Part shown: piece after piece, positions 1-26,265 of the stretch
How the letters are laid out: each line of letters begins with the position of its first letter
Numbering within the stretch: the first letter of the stretch is position 1
Translations under genes and position numbers: made by a program
NCBI GenBank assembly: GCA_022818135.1
Contig: JAFMSR010000015.1
Coordinates: 30,047,193-30,111,192 of the forward strand
From: Saxidomus purpurata
Taxonomy: Eukaryota > Mollusca > Bivalvia > Venerida > Veneridae
DNA: 64,000 nt
Direction of reading: 5' to 3'
Notes under the pieces: generated by a model
Seen by the model: only the letters and a program-made list of their open reading frames with translations
What the model was told of the DNA's origin: nothing
The model's database searches: none

Positions 1-155
1 AGCTGCCAGGAGCACTTGTTGTTAAGGAAGTCACTTGTTTCAAGGGGAAGTCACTGGTTGCTAAGGGGAATCACTGGTTGTTAAGGAAGTCACTGGTTTT
101 TATGGAAGTCACTGGTTGCTGGGTTAGTCGTTGATTGCTATGGGAACTCACTGGA
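1..155. repeat. Short tandem repeat, ~20-21 bp unit, at the window edge
   Basis: Six to seven degenerate units built on GTCACTGGTTGCTAAGGGGA run from the left edge to about 155, so the array probably starts outside the window. Units differ by substitutions and small indels. No coding potential. Confidence 0.75.
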
Positions 156-214
156 AGCTAGTTTTTCCTATTACTCTATATCCAGGGTCAAATAATGCCA
201 TACCAAATATCTAA

Positions 215-930
215 GCTTTAGACCTTGTGGTTGGGAACAGGAGGAAATGTCTTGCTTCTATCTGACGTACGCCAAAAAGTTTCTGTCAAGGGTACCTTCT
301 TTCACTGGACAAGAGTAACTAGTGGTGTTCCACAAGGTTCGGTATTAGGACCCTTACTTTTCATTTGTAAATGATTTGCATGAAATTGTGGACTCGTATT
401 GCCAGATTTTGCTGAAGACTGTAAAGTATAATTGTAAGGATATAGCCAAAATCGAGGATTTCGGCTCTGTACAGAATGTTCTTTACAAATTTTGTGATTG
501 GACAACAAAATGGCCCCGAATTTTTAAACAGATCAATGTAAAGTTATGCATATAGGGGCGAATAATAAATAAATGAATATATGATACTAGTAGTTGATAA
601 GTCAGGTTTGGTAAGGATCTTAAGAGTACATTTTCAGTTCATCTGTAAAAATGACAAATCAAAAAGTTGGACTCTTAAAGAGATCATGTAAACATCTCGA
701 TTAAAATTCAATATTTACAATTTACATATATATTGTCAGACCAATCTTGGATTAGGATCTACTCTTTGGTTTGTATACTGTACTGATGAAAGACATTCGT
801 GCAATTGAAAAACATTAAGTTACAGCCTAAACTTTCTATGCTCTCCTATGAAGATCGTCCGCCTTAAAGAGGCACTCCCTACATCTAGCAGATTATATAT
901 TCGAAACATAGATTATTTGTTCAATGAACG
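215..930 (+). pseudogene. Degraded non-LTR retrotransposon (CR1/Jockey-like) reverse transcriptase
   Basis: Translating across frameshifts gives the RT block VTSGVPQGSVLGPLLF at about 315-362, typical of CR1/Jockey-type LINEs. About 45 bases further the catalytic box reads FAED where FADD is expected. A thumb-like stretch ending near a W-x-x-x-W pattern follows at about 440-530, and an LSYEDR-like C-terminal motif sits at about 838-856. Stops and frameshifts are frequent, so the copy is dead. The clade is inferred from motifs only. Confidence 0.7.
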
Positions 931-1159
931 TAAAATGATAAATACAAACAATTTCAAAGAAAAACCTGTAGCGAAAAGTGCCTCATTTTACCACAATTAA
1001 TTAATATAGAGGCTTTCTGTAATAAATTGCATCCACCCATTAATTGTACAATAACAACTCTACATAGATTATTGAATGGTTTACGGTACTGCAGTATATT
1101 TTAAACCGCTGATTTTATCGATAATGACTCTAAAGAATTTTAACTTACAACATTGGTTT

Positions 1160-2120
1160 ACCGTCCGCGTAAACGCTATGATCAAATCTAGATATTCAAA
1201 ACTGTGAGATGTATTGACAATATGTTTATCGATGGAATGTTAGAGTTCTCGGAATTACATACTGGAGGACATAGTTACAAATTAGTTTTTCCTCGGTCGC
1301 TGAAAACTGTATGTGTTAATACACTTAATGTACCATTAGAACTTGAAATTAGTACGTACAGTTTAACACTCTGTATGAAAAGTTCTTTTCACACTAAAAT
1401 ATGACACCAGTATCATTTATTAAAGCCATACTTATACAATTAAAGAAACTCAGTTTTATATAATTTATACACCGGAAGCTTCTTAAAATTTGTTACTGAC
1501 AACATATTACTGTAGAAGATGAGATTATAAATCTCAACAACTCTACGAAACCTTCAAGTAATACCAGTGTGTAAGTGCGATATTACAGAGCCTATGAAAA
1601 ACATAATGCCTGAATTGTTTACAGACTTTGAAACATCAATTCATACATCATTTTCTTGACAAACAAACTGACCAAACAAGTATCTTCTTATTCATTCTTG
1701 ATTGGTTCGTACTACATGTACCTAGTCTACACTAGTAAGTAATTAAAGACCAGTGCTTTCACTTGCAGTTTTTCAATAATAGCCAAATATTTTTCATGGA
1801 AAAAACAACCGTAAAAAGTCTGCGCGTTGTCGGATTGACATGTATAAATTGATAAAAAAGCTTTATATATTTATATATAGCTGGTATAATTAAATTTAAA
1901 TGTTTAATATTAGCATGCACTTTTAAAACGACAATAAAACACATATTAGTACATTTTAACAGCAAGTAGTTTTTAATACAATTATGTGTAGTACCATAAT
2001 TTATGTATCATGTGTTCATCAATAACTGAACAGGCATATGAAGCCACAGTCAATAACTTATATCCAGGAAAGTTTTTTAATAGTGCATGACAGATAGTGC
2101 AGTGGAAATGCGTGTCACAG
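1160..2120. other. A+T-rich stretch, no gene seen
   Basis: Only short ORFs without splice context or recognisable protein motifs. No repeat structure was evident beyond short A/T runs. Confidence 0.6.
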
Positions 2121-2129
2121 ATTATACTC

Positions 2130-3770
2130 TTCTCTGACTTATTCTTACAAAGTACATAATTTTTCTGCTTTCCATGCTAACCCATTTCTGGAAAGCCCTT
2201 TGATAATCAAAGATGCAGCCTGGTTTTTCAAAAGAGATTCTCATCGGATTTTTAACAGCACATGCATCTAAACAATTGCTTGTTGTGTCTACTAAAACCT
2301 CTCTCACATTCAACAGAGGATATAGGTGATGTTTGGGATCTGAAAGCCAGGTTAGCAACACCAGGGTACAGTGTCTTGTTTTTCATGGTATCCTGACAAA
2401 TGTCACCAGTAGTGTTCACGAGCTTCATAATATTAGAATTGCAATTCATAATCTCCATGAGTTCCAGAGCCTGACTTTTGAAGTTGTTGGCACCACTACC
2501 ACAAGCAAATGGAAAGGATGTCTGACTGCTGGTGTATTACGAATTTGTGCTCATGAACTCTTAACGATAATGGCAGGATCAAAAACACTGTTTAAACTAG
2601 ACAAGATTTCACTATCACCTGAACTGTCAGATCTGCTTGAAGATTTGTTACAATATTTGCATAAACTGACTGATGCTGAATCGGTGACTTGCTTTTCTGA
2701 ACACCTGACGATGTGCCCCCTGTTCTCAAAGTCAGACTGTAGGTCATTGGGCACATCACTCAGAAATTCAGAAATGCTGTGACCATTAACATTTTCTTTC
2801 AAGGAGGATAGTTTGGACACTGTATGCTCTAAGAGGGGGCAAATGGCTGCACTGTCAATCTCTTGAGTCTGAAAGGACTTGCTTAGGTTTGATGGGCTTA
2901 GCATAACACCAACAAAAGAGTGTGCGGTATACAAAAACTTGTAGCATATGTTTTTAAGAAGACACACTGCATTGGGACTCTTGTCAGCCATAAACACAGA
3001 CAGCAGGCAATCATAATTTGATATAATTGCCTTTAAAGCACCATCAAATGACAACCGACTAGTATGGAAAGTTTGCTTTAATTTCAATTCCTTTTTCAAT
3101 TTCAAAATGTTTTGCATTGCCTTCAGTTTGTTTGTGTCTTTGGGCGAGTTATCAAAACACTTACATAGAGCATTGACTATTTCCTGACATTTGAAAAGGT
3201 ATGTCGTCTGCACAACCAGGACCAAGGGCTTATCTATGGGTTATGCAATGCATTGAAAGGATGTCAGGAAAGTCAGTTTTCAGTTTTGTAACAACTCCGG
3301 ACTTACCACCAAGCATTACTGCCGCGCCATCAGTGGCAACCCCACACAACTTGGACATGTATATACCTTTTTTTCCTAAAATACTGAAATGAGAGAAAAT
3401 CACCAAGTTTCACTAAACCTAAGAAACGTGTCCTTGACTCAAACCTACCACTCTCTTTAATGAGGTACCTTACATGTACAATACGATTCTGGTCTACATA
3501 AATATATGCAGATTCACCAAGCATAACACTGAAATAATCACTTCTATTGAGCTTTAAAATCATGTCTTCTTCAATGATTTCTGTTATAGCCTCCTGAAAC
3601 TCATGGACAGATGTATTATGTTGGTATGTGGTGTGTTTGGACTGCACCTTGTTCCTTACACAGTTCATTAAGGTCAGTCATTAAAGATGCATGAACACAA
3701 CATATTTTGCATCCACAGAAGCTTGAAGTTATCTAGCTCTAGCAGTCTCGGCCTCTTTCAGTCTGAGACT
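2130..3770 (-). pseudogene. hAT-like transposase (DUF4371 / KIAA1586-ZNF862 type), frameshifted
   Basis: Read on the - strand, the order matches this transposase group. First comes a DUF4371-like part (SDYFSVMLGES, then RYLI and TRFLGLVKLGD, about 3600-3390), next CGVATDGAAVMLGGKSGVV and a CITHR block (about 3355-3215), and last the hAT dimerisation motif SSVECERGFS near 2310-2280. A stop follows CITHR and the frame shifts just after, with another frame change before the dimerisation motif, so it cannot make an intact protein. The DES-type acidic residue in the first block reads GES. Part of it is duplicated downstream (3831-3946). Confidence 0.75.
3129..3244. repeat. 116-bp direct repeat, copy 1 (inside hAT relic)
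   Basis: Bases 3129-3244 recur without a mismatch at 3831-3946. This copy lies inside the hAT-like pseudogene and covers the frameshift region after the CITHR block. Confidence 0.9.
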
Positions 3771-3830
3771 TCAGTAAGCTTCCTTCCAGTATCACAACAA
3801 ACGATTAATCGTTTACATCCCTATTTTTAA

Positions 3831-3946
3831 TGTTTGTGTCTTTGGGCGAGTTATCAAAACACTTACATAGAGCATTGACTATTTCCTGACATTTGAAAAG
3901 GTATGTCGTCTGCACAACCAGGACCAAGGGCTTATCTATGGGTTAT
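3831..3946. repeat. 116-bp direct repeat, copy 2
   Basis: Identical to 3129-3244 and displaced by 702 bases. It sits between the hAT relic and the 3' end of the next LINE relic, which suggests a recent segmental duplication or an assembly artefact. Confidence 0.9.
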
Positions 3947-3954
3947 ATGTTATT

Positions 3955-5185
3955 CATTCATAACATTTCTGATACATCATATGTTCAGTGAATCTAACAT
4001 ACATTGGAGGTATTTCTCTGATGTTGCTAATAAAACAATGTGACCAGCATATAGCGGTATGGGTACATTTTCACCATCAGTATATATCCCATTGCAAGTA
4101 GTTTTAAGTTTTAAAACTAAATAATTTATGTAAAGGTTAAATAGTACAGGTGACAACGAACATCTTTGTTTTAAACCGGTACTGACAGTAAACCAGAGAA
4201 ATAAAAATGGTTGATTTTCACAGAGAACAAAACATTTTGATAGAGTGACTTTACAGCATTTATATACTAGTTTGTATGGTCAAGTTTAGACAGTTTTGTT
4301 GAACAACAGATTCCTGCTTTCGCTTTTTTAAAGTAAATAAAAGCATAAAAGATGGAAAAAATGCGTTTTCCCTTGTCTCAATAATACTGACCAGTGGCTG
4401 AATATGGTCACTGTGCAACGACATTTTCTTAAACCATTTTGACATTCATAGATAATACATTTGTTTGTATTACTTTAACCAGTCCAAGCTGTTATTCAAA
4501 CATTGCGTACAGTAACTTTTATAGACTATTTGGGTAATAACTATTCCACGATATGCAAGTATGTCTCTTGTAACATTTGGGTATTTTGTCTTATGAAAAT
4601 TCAGTTCCATATCTGCGGTAAGTACAAGATTGGAAACATTTATTACAAAGTTTATATATAAAATTGATGACATACTCATTTTTAACAATTCACCAGGGGT
4701 CTCATCAACTCCAACTGCTGTATTACCTTTGATGTCTAGGACTGCTCTCCGTACTTCAGACAGTGTAAAAGTTTGGCTAAAACACTATTCCCTACACGAG
4801 GCTCACTGGCAATATTGACATCAACAAGATCATGATCAATACTCTAACTAGATGGAGGATTACAGAGCATTGAAATCATGTTTCCTCTTTTCAAAAACTG
4901 CATCTTGATCATGAATTATTTCACCGTTGTCATTAACTATTTCCCGAGGAATATCTTTTGCTCTGTTATCTCTTATTCCTACTCTACCAATAGATTTCCA
5001 GGGTGTTTGTGGGTTATTTTTGGCATTTATTGACATTTCATTTTGTATAGATAACCAACAGCTTCTTTTACTACTCTGAACCTTACGACCGTAAAGTTTG
5101 CGTTTACTAACAAAATCATGCATTAGCCTGGGTTTTAATCGACTTTTATTCTTACGCGAAATCTTTTCAGCTTCACACATCCCAT
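3955..5185 (-). pseudogene. Second degraded non-LTR retrotransposon: linker plus reverse transcriptase
   Basis: On the - strand the linker before the RT is open from 5180 to 4860 (NPQTPWKSIGRVG, IPREIVNDNGEI). It is followed by an RT entry region ending AYRGIVITQIVYKSYC at about 4560-4505, a degraded middle, and GENVPIPLYAGHIVLLA at about 4072-4022. The catalytic box there is YAGH instead of YADD, so the enzyme is dead even apart from its frameshifts. Motif order fits an RTE/L2/CR1-type LINE. The clade is uncertain. Confidence 0.7.
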
Positions 5186-5900
5186 TTCACAAATTTTGTA
5201 ATTCTAAATTCTACCATGATTTACGAATACGTCTATGTTATTTGATACACCTAGTTCAATAACAACATTTTTTTCCTTGTTCTGCATTTCATTATTAATG
5301 TTATAAATGCGTAAAATTCTGTATAAAGTATAAAGATTATCAACTATAGACTGATTTCTTTGCTCGGATTCAAATGGTTGTACAGCGTTTAAAATATGTA
5401 AATCAGGTTTTACTCGCTACAAAAAAGTTGTTTGAATGATTTCAAAATAATATATTGTAATCTTTTCTTGATAAATATATTGTAGATTTCTACCCTTTTC
5501 TTGAAAATCATAACACACGTTACATTGTATTTGTGTCATGAAAATTTCTGTCTTCTATATACTCAACACGATAATATTTATTACACAAGACATAATAGAG
5601 TGATAAGGAATAAATTTTAAAAGACAGAGGTTTGTCACTTTGCGAGAAAGGCTGACAACATCTAGTACCTTCAAACAGTAAATTAGTGATAAGTGAATTT
5701 AGACGTAGTCTTCGTCGCTGCTATCACTGCTTACGTCCAGTTCCAGTAGAATCTTCTGTATTTTCTTGGTTAAAAAGCATATATTCAGAACCTGGTACTC
5801 AGAAACATGTCTGCTATGGTCCGTCTGTTACTTCTACCTTGTCAGTGGCGTTCATATTGCTCAATTCCAGACTGCGACGGAACTGCTGCAGCATATGACA
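5186..5900. other. No clear gene; possible upstream LINE remnant
   Basis: The part next to 5186 may continue the LINE linker on the - strand, but I could not recover convincing motifs. The rest is A+T-rich with short ORFs only. Confidence 0.4.
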
Positions 5901-5964
5901 TTATCCCTTCCATCAAGGTCAGAATCGCTCGTATCGTTAAGGATCCTTTCACGGTGATCATTTG

Positions 5965-6680
5965 ATCGATTTCCATGTCTTGCTTCCTGATTTACCTGGT
6001 TTACAACTTGGTTGTGTGTCAATTTGGCCCATATTATGTGTCTCCTGTGGTGTACTGAATGTAGTACACTTGTCCCCTCTTGCTTTCAGCCTTATCCCTC
6101 GTGCGAAAATGGAGCCGAGTGCGCAAGTCTCCTCTGCTTTCCAGCTAATCGCATTATCTGCTATCAGCAGATCAACTATATTATTTGTCATAATTATGGA
6201 TCAGATGCTATCCAACATTTTCAGCGTTTCGAACCATGTTCAATGTCAGCACTGCGATCATCCACGTGCAAATTCGTGTAATGATAGTGTCTTCTATGAA
6301 AGACTCTCGGAATACATAAAATGGCCTACAGTTAACAAGTGGCTTTCTAAACAAGGTCGCTTGGAAAATCTTAAGTTTGTTCTCGGCGCAATTGATGGAA
6401 CTTCTCATCAAGTCTACGTCCATTGAATGAACGCTAACAGAACTTCTATTCGGAATACAGACAATATCATGTCATTCATACCAAGGCTATCGTTGGTGAT
6501 GACGGTTTGGTCTGCCATGTAGAATCGGGTTATCTCAATGACGCTCTACAGTGACTTGATGACTCGGGTTGGTGGCGAAACCTCCTTATTCTGTCCAGTG
6601 TGTCATTCTTGCTGACAAAATTTACCCAAATATACATTCCATTTTAAAGCCATATTTGTACTTCACAGTAAATAAATCGC
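5965..6680 (+). pseudogene. PIF/Harbinger-type DDE transposase (DDE_Tnp_4), broken
   Basis: An open stretch (5962-6426) ends with the hallmark FVLGAIDGTSHQVY preceded by IKWPTVNKW, as in Harbinger transposases. The family then continues in another frame with FYSEYRQYHVIHTKAIV and VESGYLNDA (about 6440-6550) and an ADKIYPN-like block near 6615. The frame changes between these blocks and stop codons show a dead copy. Upstream, SRSTI at about 6165 fits the usual region before the catalytic core. No terminal inverted repeats were found. Confidence 0.75.
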
Positions 6681-6889
6681 CGTGACTTAGGAGAAAGGCG
6701 GACATGTAGTTAGTTGAATAAGACAATGCAATGTCATAGGGTTTGTCTCACAAACAATTGCTGAACTTTCATAACCTATGAGTATCATACATGATTCTGC
6801 CCATGGTCTGTCCAAATGTACATGACCACAGAATTCTGCAACTATATATTTGTTTTTCGACAACACAATTCCGCGAGCTCCACGACTAA

Positions 6890-7190
6890 CGATTGAATCG
6901 GATTATCTTTAATTTTTGCCATAGTCCACTACATCGTCGTCATATTTTCAGAGTATTTTTGGGCGACAACAGCTGTCGCTTCTTGCCACTGATTTTTCTG
7001 GAGTCTTTGTTATCTGTTTTTGTCTGCCGATTTAATACTCCAGACAGTGCTTTCGTCCATAGGCTTTTCAAGTTTAAATTTCTTTGTAAAATGTTACACA
7101 GCACTAGCATTTCCATGAATAGTTGCATATCTTCCAATGTCTGCTCGTGTTTCATCGTCATAATGAGCGTAACTCCAGCGTTTTTTAAAA
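6890..7190 (-). pseudogene. CENP-B/pogo-like N-terminal helix-turn-helix fragment
   Basis: Read on the - strand from about 7190, the translation gives DDETRADIGRYATIHGNASA, a stop, then HFTKKFKL, DESTVWSIKSAD and a second stop. This resembles the start of DDE/CENP-B-type transposases found in many invertebrates, where a helix-turn-helix has the pattern DE-R-IG-YA-GN-A followed by ESTVRS. Two in-frame stops make it a relic. The family call is inference from pattern memory. Confidence 0.45.
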
Positions 7191-7279
7191 ATAATTTCCT
7201 TAATATTTTCGTTTGCAATCTGCATGGATTCCTCACTCGTGCTACATGATGGTAAAATCTCATCCAAAGGATCTACCAG

Positions 7280-7954
7280 TCTTTCCGAATTTTCGGGTGT
7301 AAAAAATAAGTATAGACATTATGTCAGCTATGCTTCAAACACAAATATATACTGCCGACTTATAAAATCGTGTGGTCCACTGAATATAACTAGTTTATGT
7401 GTAACGTGACAACTGTTCACGAAACTTTTCATGCATACAGAGTTAACAGATTACCTACACTGGTGTTAAAATGTTAAGACTTGCTGGAGGAATGTGCATT
7501 GAAAATTCGTAATTTCATGCCGTAGCGACTAAACTTTCGAGTAATTCACGATTAATACGATTCCGCGAAAGTGTGTAGTCGCGAAAATGTCTGTAATGTG
7601 AAAAACGCGAAATATAGTATTCGCGAAAGTTTCTAGGAATACAGTATAAGTCAACTAATTCTGTTTGGCGACATTCATAGCATTTACTGTCACAAGTTAT
7701 AAAAATATGTGCTTGTTTTGTGAGACGGAGAAAACAATTGCAACTTATGTATTAAAAGAATTCCAATACCCGTATACTTAAAGGGTATATAATTTTCATT
7801 TAAAACTATGGCTTAAAACCAGTATATTAAGAAAGTTTATTATCTCCCTCAAAAAGGACATAAAAAAGAGTCAATATCTAACCAAGATTGACTTTTAAGC
7901 CTCTGAAATGCTCACAGAAGAATATCTTTTTGTAAGATATTTTTGTATGTGTTA
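7280..7954. other. Intergenic, with a cluster of CGCGAAA words
   Basis: No gene seen. At about 7560-7632 the word CGCGAAA occurs four times in different flanks, which looks like the body of a degraded dispersed repeat. Confidence 0.4.
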
Positions 7955-8207
7955 TAACTATATTACAAGGGAGCCGCCGTGGCGCAATGGTAGCGCGTTC
8001 GCCTCAGGATCGAATGGCCCCGGGTTCGATCCCTACCATCGCCATGTCGGTAGTGTCCTTAGGCAAGACACAATTAAATCCACATTGCCTCTCTCTCTTC
8101 GAGGTTGATTCCATCTGGAATGAGTCTCGAGAGCGATTAATATAAGTTGTAAGAACTTGTTTCGCAATCGAGAATAAATAAATTAGTATAAACTAACTAT
8201 ATTACAA
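7955..8207 (+). mobile_element. tRNA-derived SINE, full copy with 14-bp target-site duplications
   Basis: The body (7969-8193) starts with a tRNA-like promoter: A box around GGCGCAATGGTAGCGC and B box GGGTTCGATCCC. The 3' part contains TGGAATGAGT and GAGCGATTAATATAAGTTG and ends in an A/T-rich tail. It is flanked by TAACTATATTACAA at 7955-7968 and again at 8194-8207, a perfect 14-bp target-site duplication, so this is a fairly young retroposition. It has no tRNA cloverleaf. Sister copies lie at 17143, 20589 (reverse) and, diverged, at 34206 and 62696. Confidence 0.85.
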
Positions 8208-23108
<14,901 letters not shown>

Positions 23109-23372
23109 GTTACGCACAATGCAGTTTGTAATTCATAATATTTAATACCTCAGTGCTATTGAGTATGCCATCTGTTGTCCTGAAAGGCAATGTACTTAAG
23201 GCAGATTGAAACATTTGAAAGCAATATTCTTTGACAATTTAAAAGCTGTAAAAGTACCAGTTGTAAAATACCAGCTGCTAGAACATGTTAGGTGGAGAAA
23301 AGACCAAACACAAGAATGTTTTCTATACTTTAACTAACACTAGAAGTTACCCAAGTTGAGAATTTGGGATGA

Positions 23373-23378
23373 AATAAA
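23373..23378 (+). terminator. Candidate EARS2 polyadenylation signal
   Basis: AATAAA 265 bases after the stop codon; a second one (TAATAAAGG) follows within 10 bases. The 3' UTR end is inferred. Confidence 0.5.
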
Positions 23379-23399
23379 GTTAATAAAGGTTATGAATTG

Positions 23400-24130
23400 T
23401 CAAGATGCACTTTCAGAGATTCATTGTGTGCTGCACCAGTAATACAATGGGAAGATTCGTCAAGACTTACCATAGTAGACGAGAGGGGTTGTTCAAGTTT
23501 GATCCCTCTCACAGAGATCGTGCAGGTTCACCAGCAAGCTTACTCATTGGTATTCAGGACCCATGATCTGAGCCGAAAATTGTTTTCACTTGCAGATTTA
23601 TACATATGAAAAACAAAAGAGAAGGAATTTGGAAAGTCATTTAAGATTCATATAGAAAGAATTTTGAAACGCATTTTTATTAAGATTTTTTTTTAGCACA
23701 GAACTGTGAAGCATGAAAATGTATATTATCACAAGACCAGAGCTATTCTTATATCATAAATAGAACTGATACTTTGATGCAAATAGAAAATCTGGGCAAT
23801 GATGGGTGTCTGTATGATCCAGTAAGTTGTCTGTGCTTCATGAAATATCAATCAAATTTCAAATTCCCTGCTATGAATGATATCTGTTTGTTTAATGAAA
23901 GGGTTCACTGTCTGTCCTTGAGAATCTATAAGATGATCTGTTTCAGTCACAATATTATGAAAGTTGAGAAGTATAGTCTCCTGTAGACTTGAGTCATCAA
24001 TGTAAACCATGTGCTTCTCTATCCTATTGTGCACAAAAAAGTAAATATGATTTTTCTTGTAAATTTGGTAAAATTCACGGAAGGAAGTATGCAGACCCTC
24101 TATTAAGGCATTGACTTGAATATTATTTTC
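23400..24130. other. Gap between two convergent genes, nothing recognised
   Basis: Short ORFs on both strands with no splice context or motifs. Likely the 3' flanks of EARS2 (+) and of the small - strand gene. Confidence 0.5.
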
Positions 24131-24132
24131 CT

Positions 24133-24352
24133 TTACAGCAGAACTGGAAGGATGTCCTGCTCTCTTTTAATAATTATAACAATAATAATCGTAAAGAAAA
24201 TAGTACTAATGATTCTGATAATAAAGATAATGATAAGAATAATAGAAAAATAACAACAACTTTTTATATACTCAAGGAAAGATTTATCTGTCTTTCTGGC
24301 TTTCTCTAAGTATCTCGTCACAACACTGTCTTCAGACTTATCGGTGTCAGAC
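24133..24352 (-). CDS. Candidate exon C of an unrecognised - strand gene
   Basis: Starts after the acceptor TTAATTGCAG and codes SDTDKSEDSVVTRYLEKARK followed by TDKSFLEYIKS, a charged, protein-like stretch. Its one-base entry phase matches the two-base exit of exon B. The last ~40 residues before the TAA come from an A/T-rich trinucleotide tract (24166-24260) and look like a hydrophobic segment. The exon may instead end earlier at an unseen donor. Product unknown. Confidence 0.4.
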
Positions 24353-24703
24353 CTGCAATTAATCATTATTCATCATTGACTAAATAAAAATGGCTAACCA
24401 AAATCAAAAAAATGAATTACCAGCATATTTTCCTTATCTTGCATTAACATTATTTCATATGATGCTTAAATAGAAGTGCATTTATTTCTTGTTAATAAAT
24501 CTTAACTTAGTCTAGTGCATCTTACGCTCATGCTTTCATCATGTTGAAAGTGTCAAGTGTGTATACATATCTGTATATCATTTGGCTTGGATCATTTGTT
24601 TTTTACAAAAAAGGCAGACATTGAACTGAGGAAACTCTTCCATACACCACAGTATTATATATATGTATATATATCCATTTTATAGTAGCAGTTAAAATCT
24701 TAC

Positions 24704-24867
24704 CCTCCATTAGATTCTGAAATATCAGACACTGGAAATGATGGGCCAGCAACTTCTAAGTTAGCAGGTGTTGAATGCACAACATGACCCTCAGTCTTTG
24801 ATTTTATGGGAGTTCTTTCACTAATCAAACCAGATCTTTCCTCCTCTGACTCTTTTTCTTCTGGAAT
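24704..24867 (-). CDS. Candidate exon B of the same - strand gene
   Basis: Open frame IPEEKESEEERSGLISERTP then IKSKTEGHVVHSTPANLEV, 54 codons, ending at GGAGG|GTAAGA. Composition (E, S, P, T) suggests a disordered linker. Acceptor: the AG of GGGTAG directly before ATTCC. The exit phase fits exon C. The entry phase (0) does not fit exon A (phase 2), so either an exon between them is missing or the acceptor is wrong. Confidence 0.45.
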
Positions 24868-25328
24868 CTACCCTGTCACAGCCCTACATGTGTACATAAG
24901 ATCATTGCAGATGATATAAAGAAGATAATGCATCAAACATCTGAACATATTTCTTCATCATAGTTCAATCACACAAACAAAATGTGTTAATTTATCAAAT
25001 GACATCAAATCAAATTAATATAAAGATGTGGGACAAATAAAATAGATTTATTTGATTGTATCTATTTAACAAAATACAACATTCATTCGAAAATATTGTA
25101 AATTTAATAATGTAACTGTAACAGTCTATGTAGATACACTTATCCCCTATTGGCGCCCCTCGCATATAAACATGTACGATACATGTATGTATATAGTATC
25201 TGTGTTACATTGGTAAATAATTTGTGCAAGTAGCTAGTCGAAACGCAAAGATATCGATAAATAAGAATCATAACACTGCACGAACATTCGAACTGATAGT
25301 CGAGATCTCGGAACAGAAAGTCACCTAC

Positions 25329-25540
25329 CATGCTTGAAGAAGTCGCACTGCAAATTCGTCATGTGTGTTCACATTCAGTTCTTTTTTCAAACAATTCCAC
25401 TCATTCCATGTATCGTCTGACAATCTAACAATGTGTTGGGACTGTTGATATTTATGCAACGTTCCTTTTCTCCTTTCCTTGGCAAGTAATTTAGAACCGG
25501 GACTGAGACACGACCGTCGTGGTCTTTTCTTGTCAGCCAT
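25329..25540 (-). CDS. Candidate first exon A of the - strand gene
   Basis: Starts at ATG in AACATGGCTGACAAG (an in-frame ATG at 25573 is an alternative) and codes ADKKRPRRSCLSPGSKLLAK, then HIVRLSDDTWNEWNCLKKEL and HDEFAVRLLQA, ending at GCATG|GTAGGT. The basic start and the short helical W-x-x-W...DEFA-LL segment look like the N-terminus of a DNA-associated or zinc-finger-type protein of invertebrates, but I do not recognise the family. It lies tail-to-tail with EARS2. Confidence 0.5.
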
Positions 25541-25599
25541 GTTTGTTTTGATAAAAATAGCTCCCATTGTCAAGTGACATTAGCTTATTTGCATCTAAA

Positions 25600-26250
25600 G
25601 GATGTTACATCCAGCTAGTGATACCGTCGGTGTTTCCCAACGATTTCTGGCAGCGGAAAGGGTTTTTAACAGTCCAGATTTTTGGGAGATCGTTTCAGGT
25701 ATAACACTATTACATACACGAAAATCGTTTTTTATGTAGTTAAATTTATTGTAAGTGAAAGTGGGACTTTAAGCTTTTGTGTAGCATATATCATGAATTA
25801 CAAATACATTGTAATTGAAAACAGAAAAAGTTATTTTCATGTGGCCTACAGAAGAATAGAAAAAAAGTTGTACGGTTACTGTACGTATGATACCCTGGCA
25901 GACGTTATATAACATTTGTTATACTGAATAGAAGGCTTCAGACAAATCCACAGGTGTAAAATAACAGTCTTTGTGTATTGCTTCTGTGACGGCTCTCAGT
26001 AGGTGATTCCCTTTTAAAATAATTACTTACCATATGTTCTAAATTGAAAATTTTGAGATTGAAAATTTTCCTTCTTTTCCAAGCTTTCTGTGGTCAAGTA
26101 AAAAGTGAAGTGTTAAGATACAAGAAAAGTTGATGAGGTATTGCCATGCAATACAAAAGTCCCTCACCAGTTTGGAGCAATCTGTAAAAAAAGGTGTACA
26201 CATTTAGGGTACATACATGTATATATATGTATATATAAGACCAAGGTTTA
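25600..26250. other. Upstream flank of the - strand gene, no gene seen
   Basis: A short ORF at 25682-25912 (+) has no motifs. A TATATATGTATATATA tract lies at 26219-26236. Confidence 0.4.
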
Positions 26251-26265
26251 AGACCTAATGGTTGG

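Noticed and set aside
6893..7249. 118-residue + strand ORF
   Set aside because: Antisense shadow of the helix-turn-helix relic on the - strand.
7969..8045. Possible tRNA gene with A and B boxes
   Set aside because: The sequence does not fold into a cloverleaf with a valid acceptor stem, and it continues into a repeated tail with target duplications, so it is a SINE.
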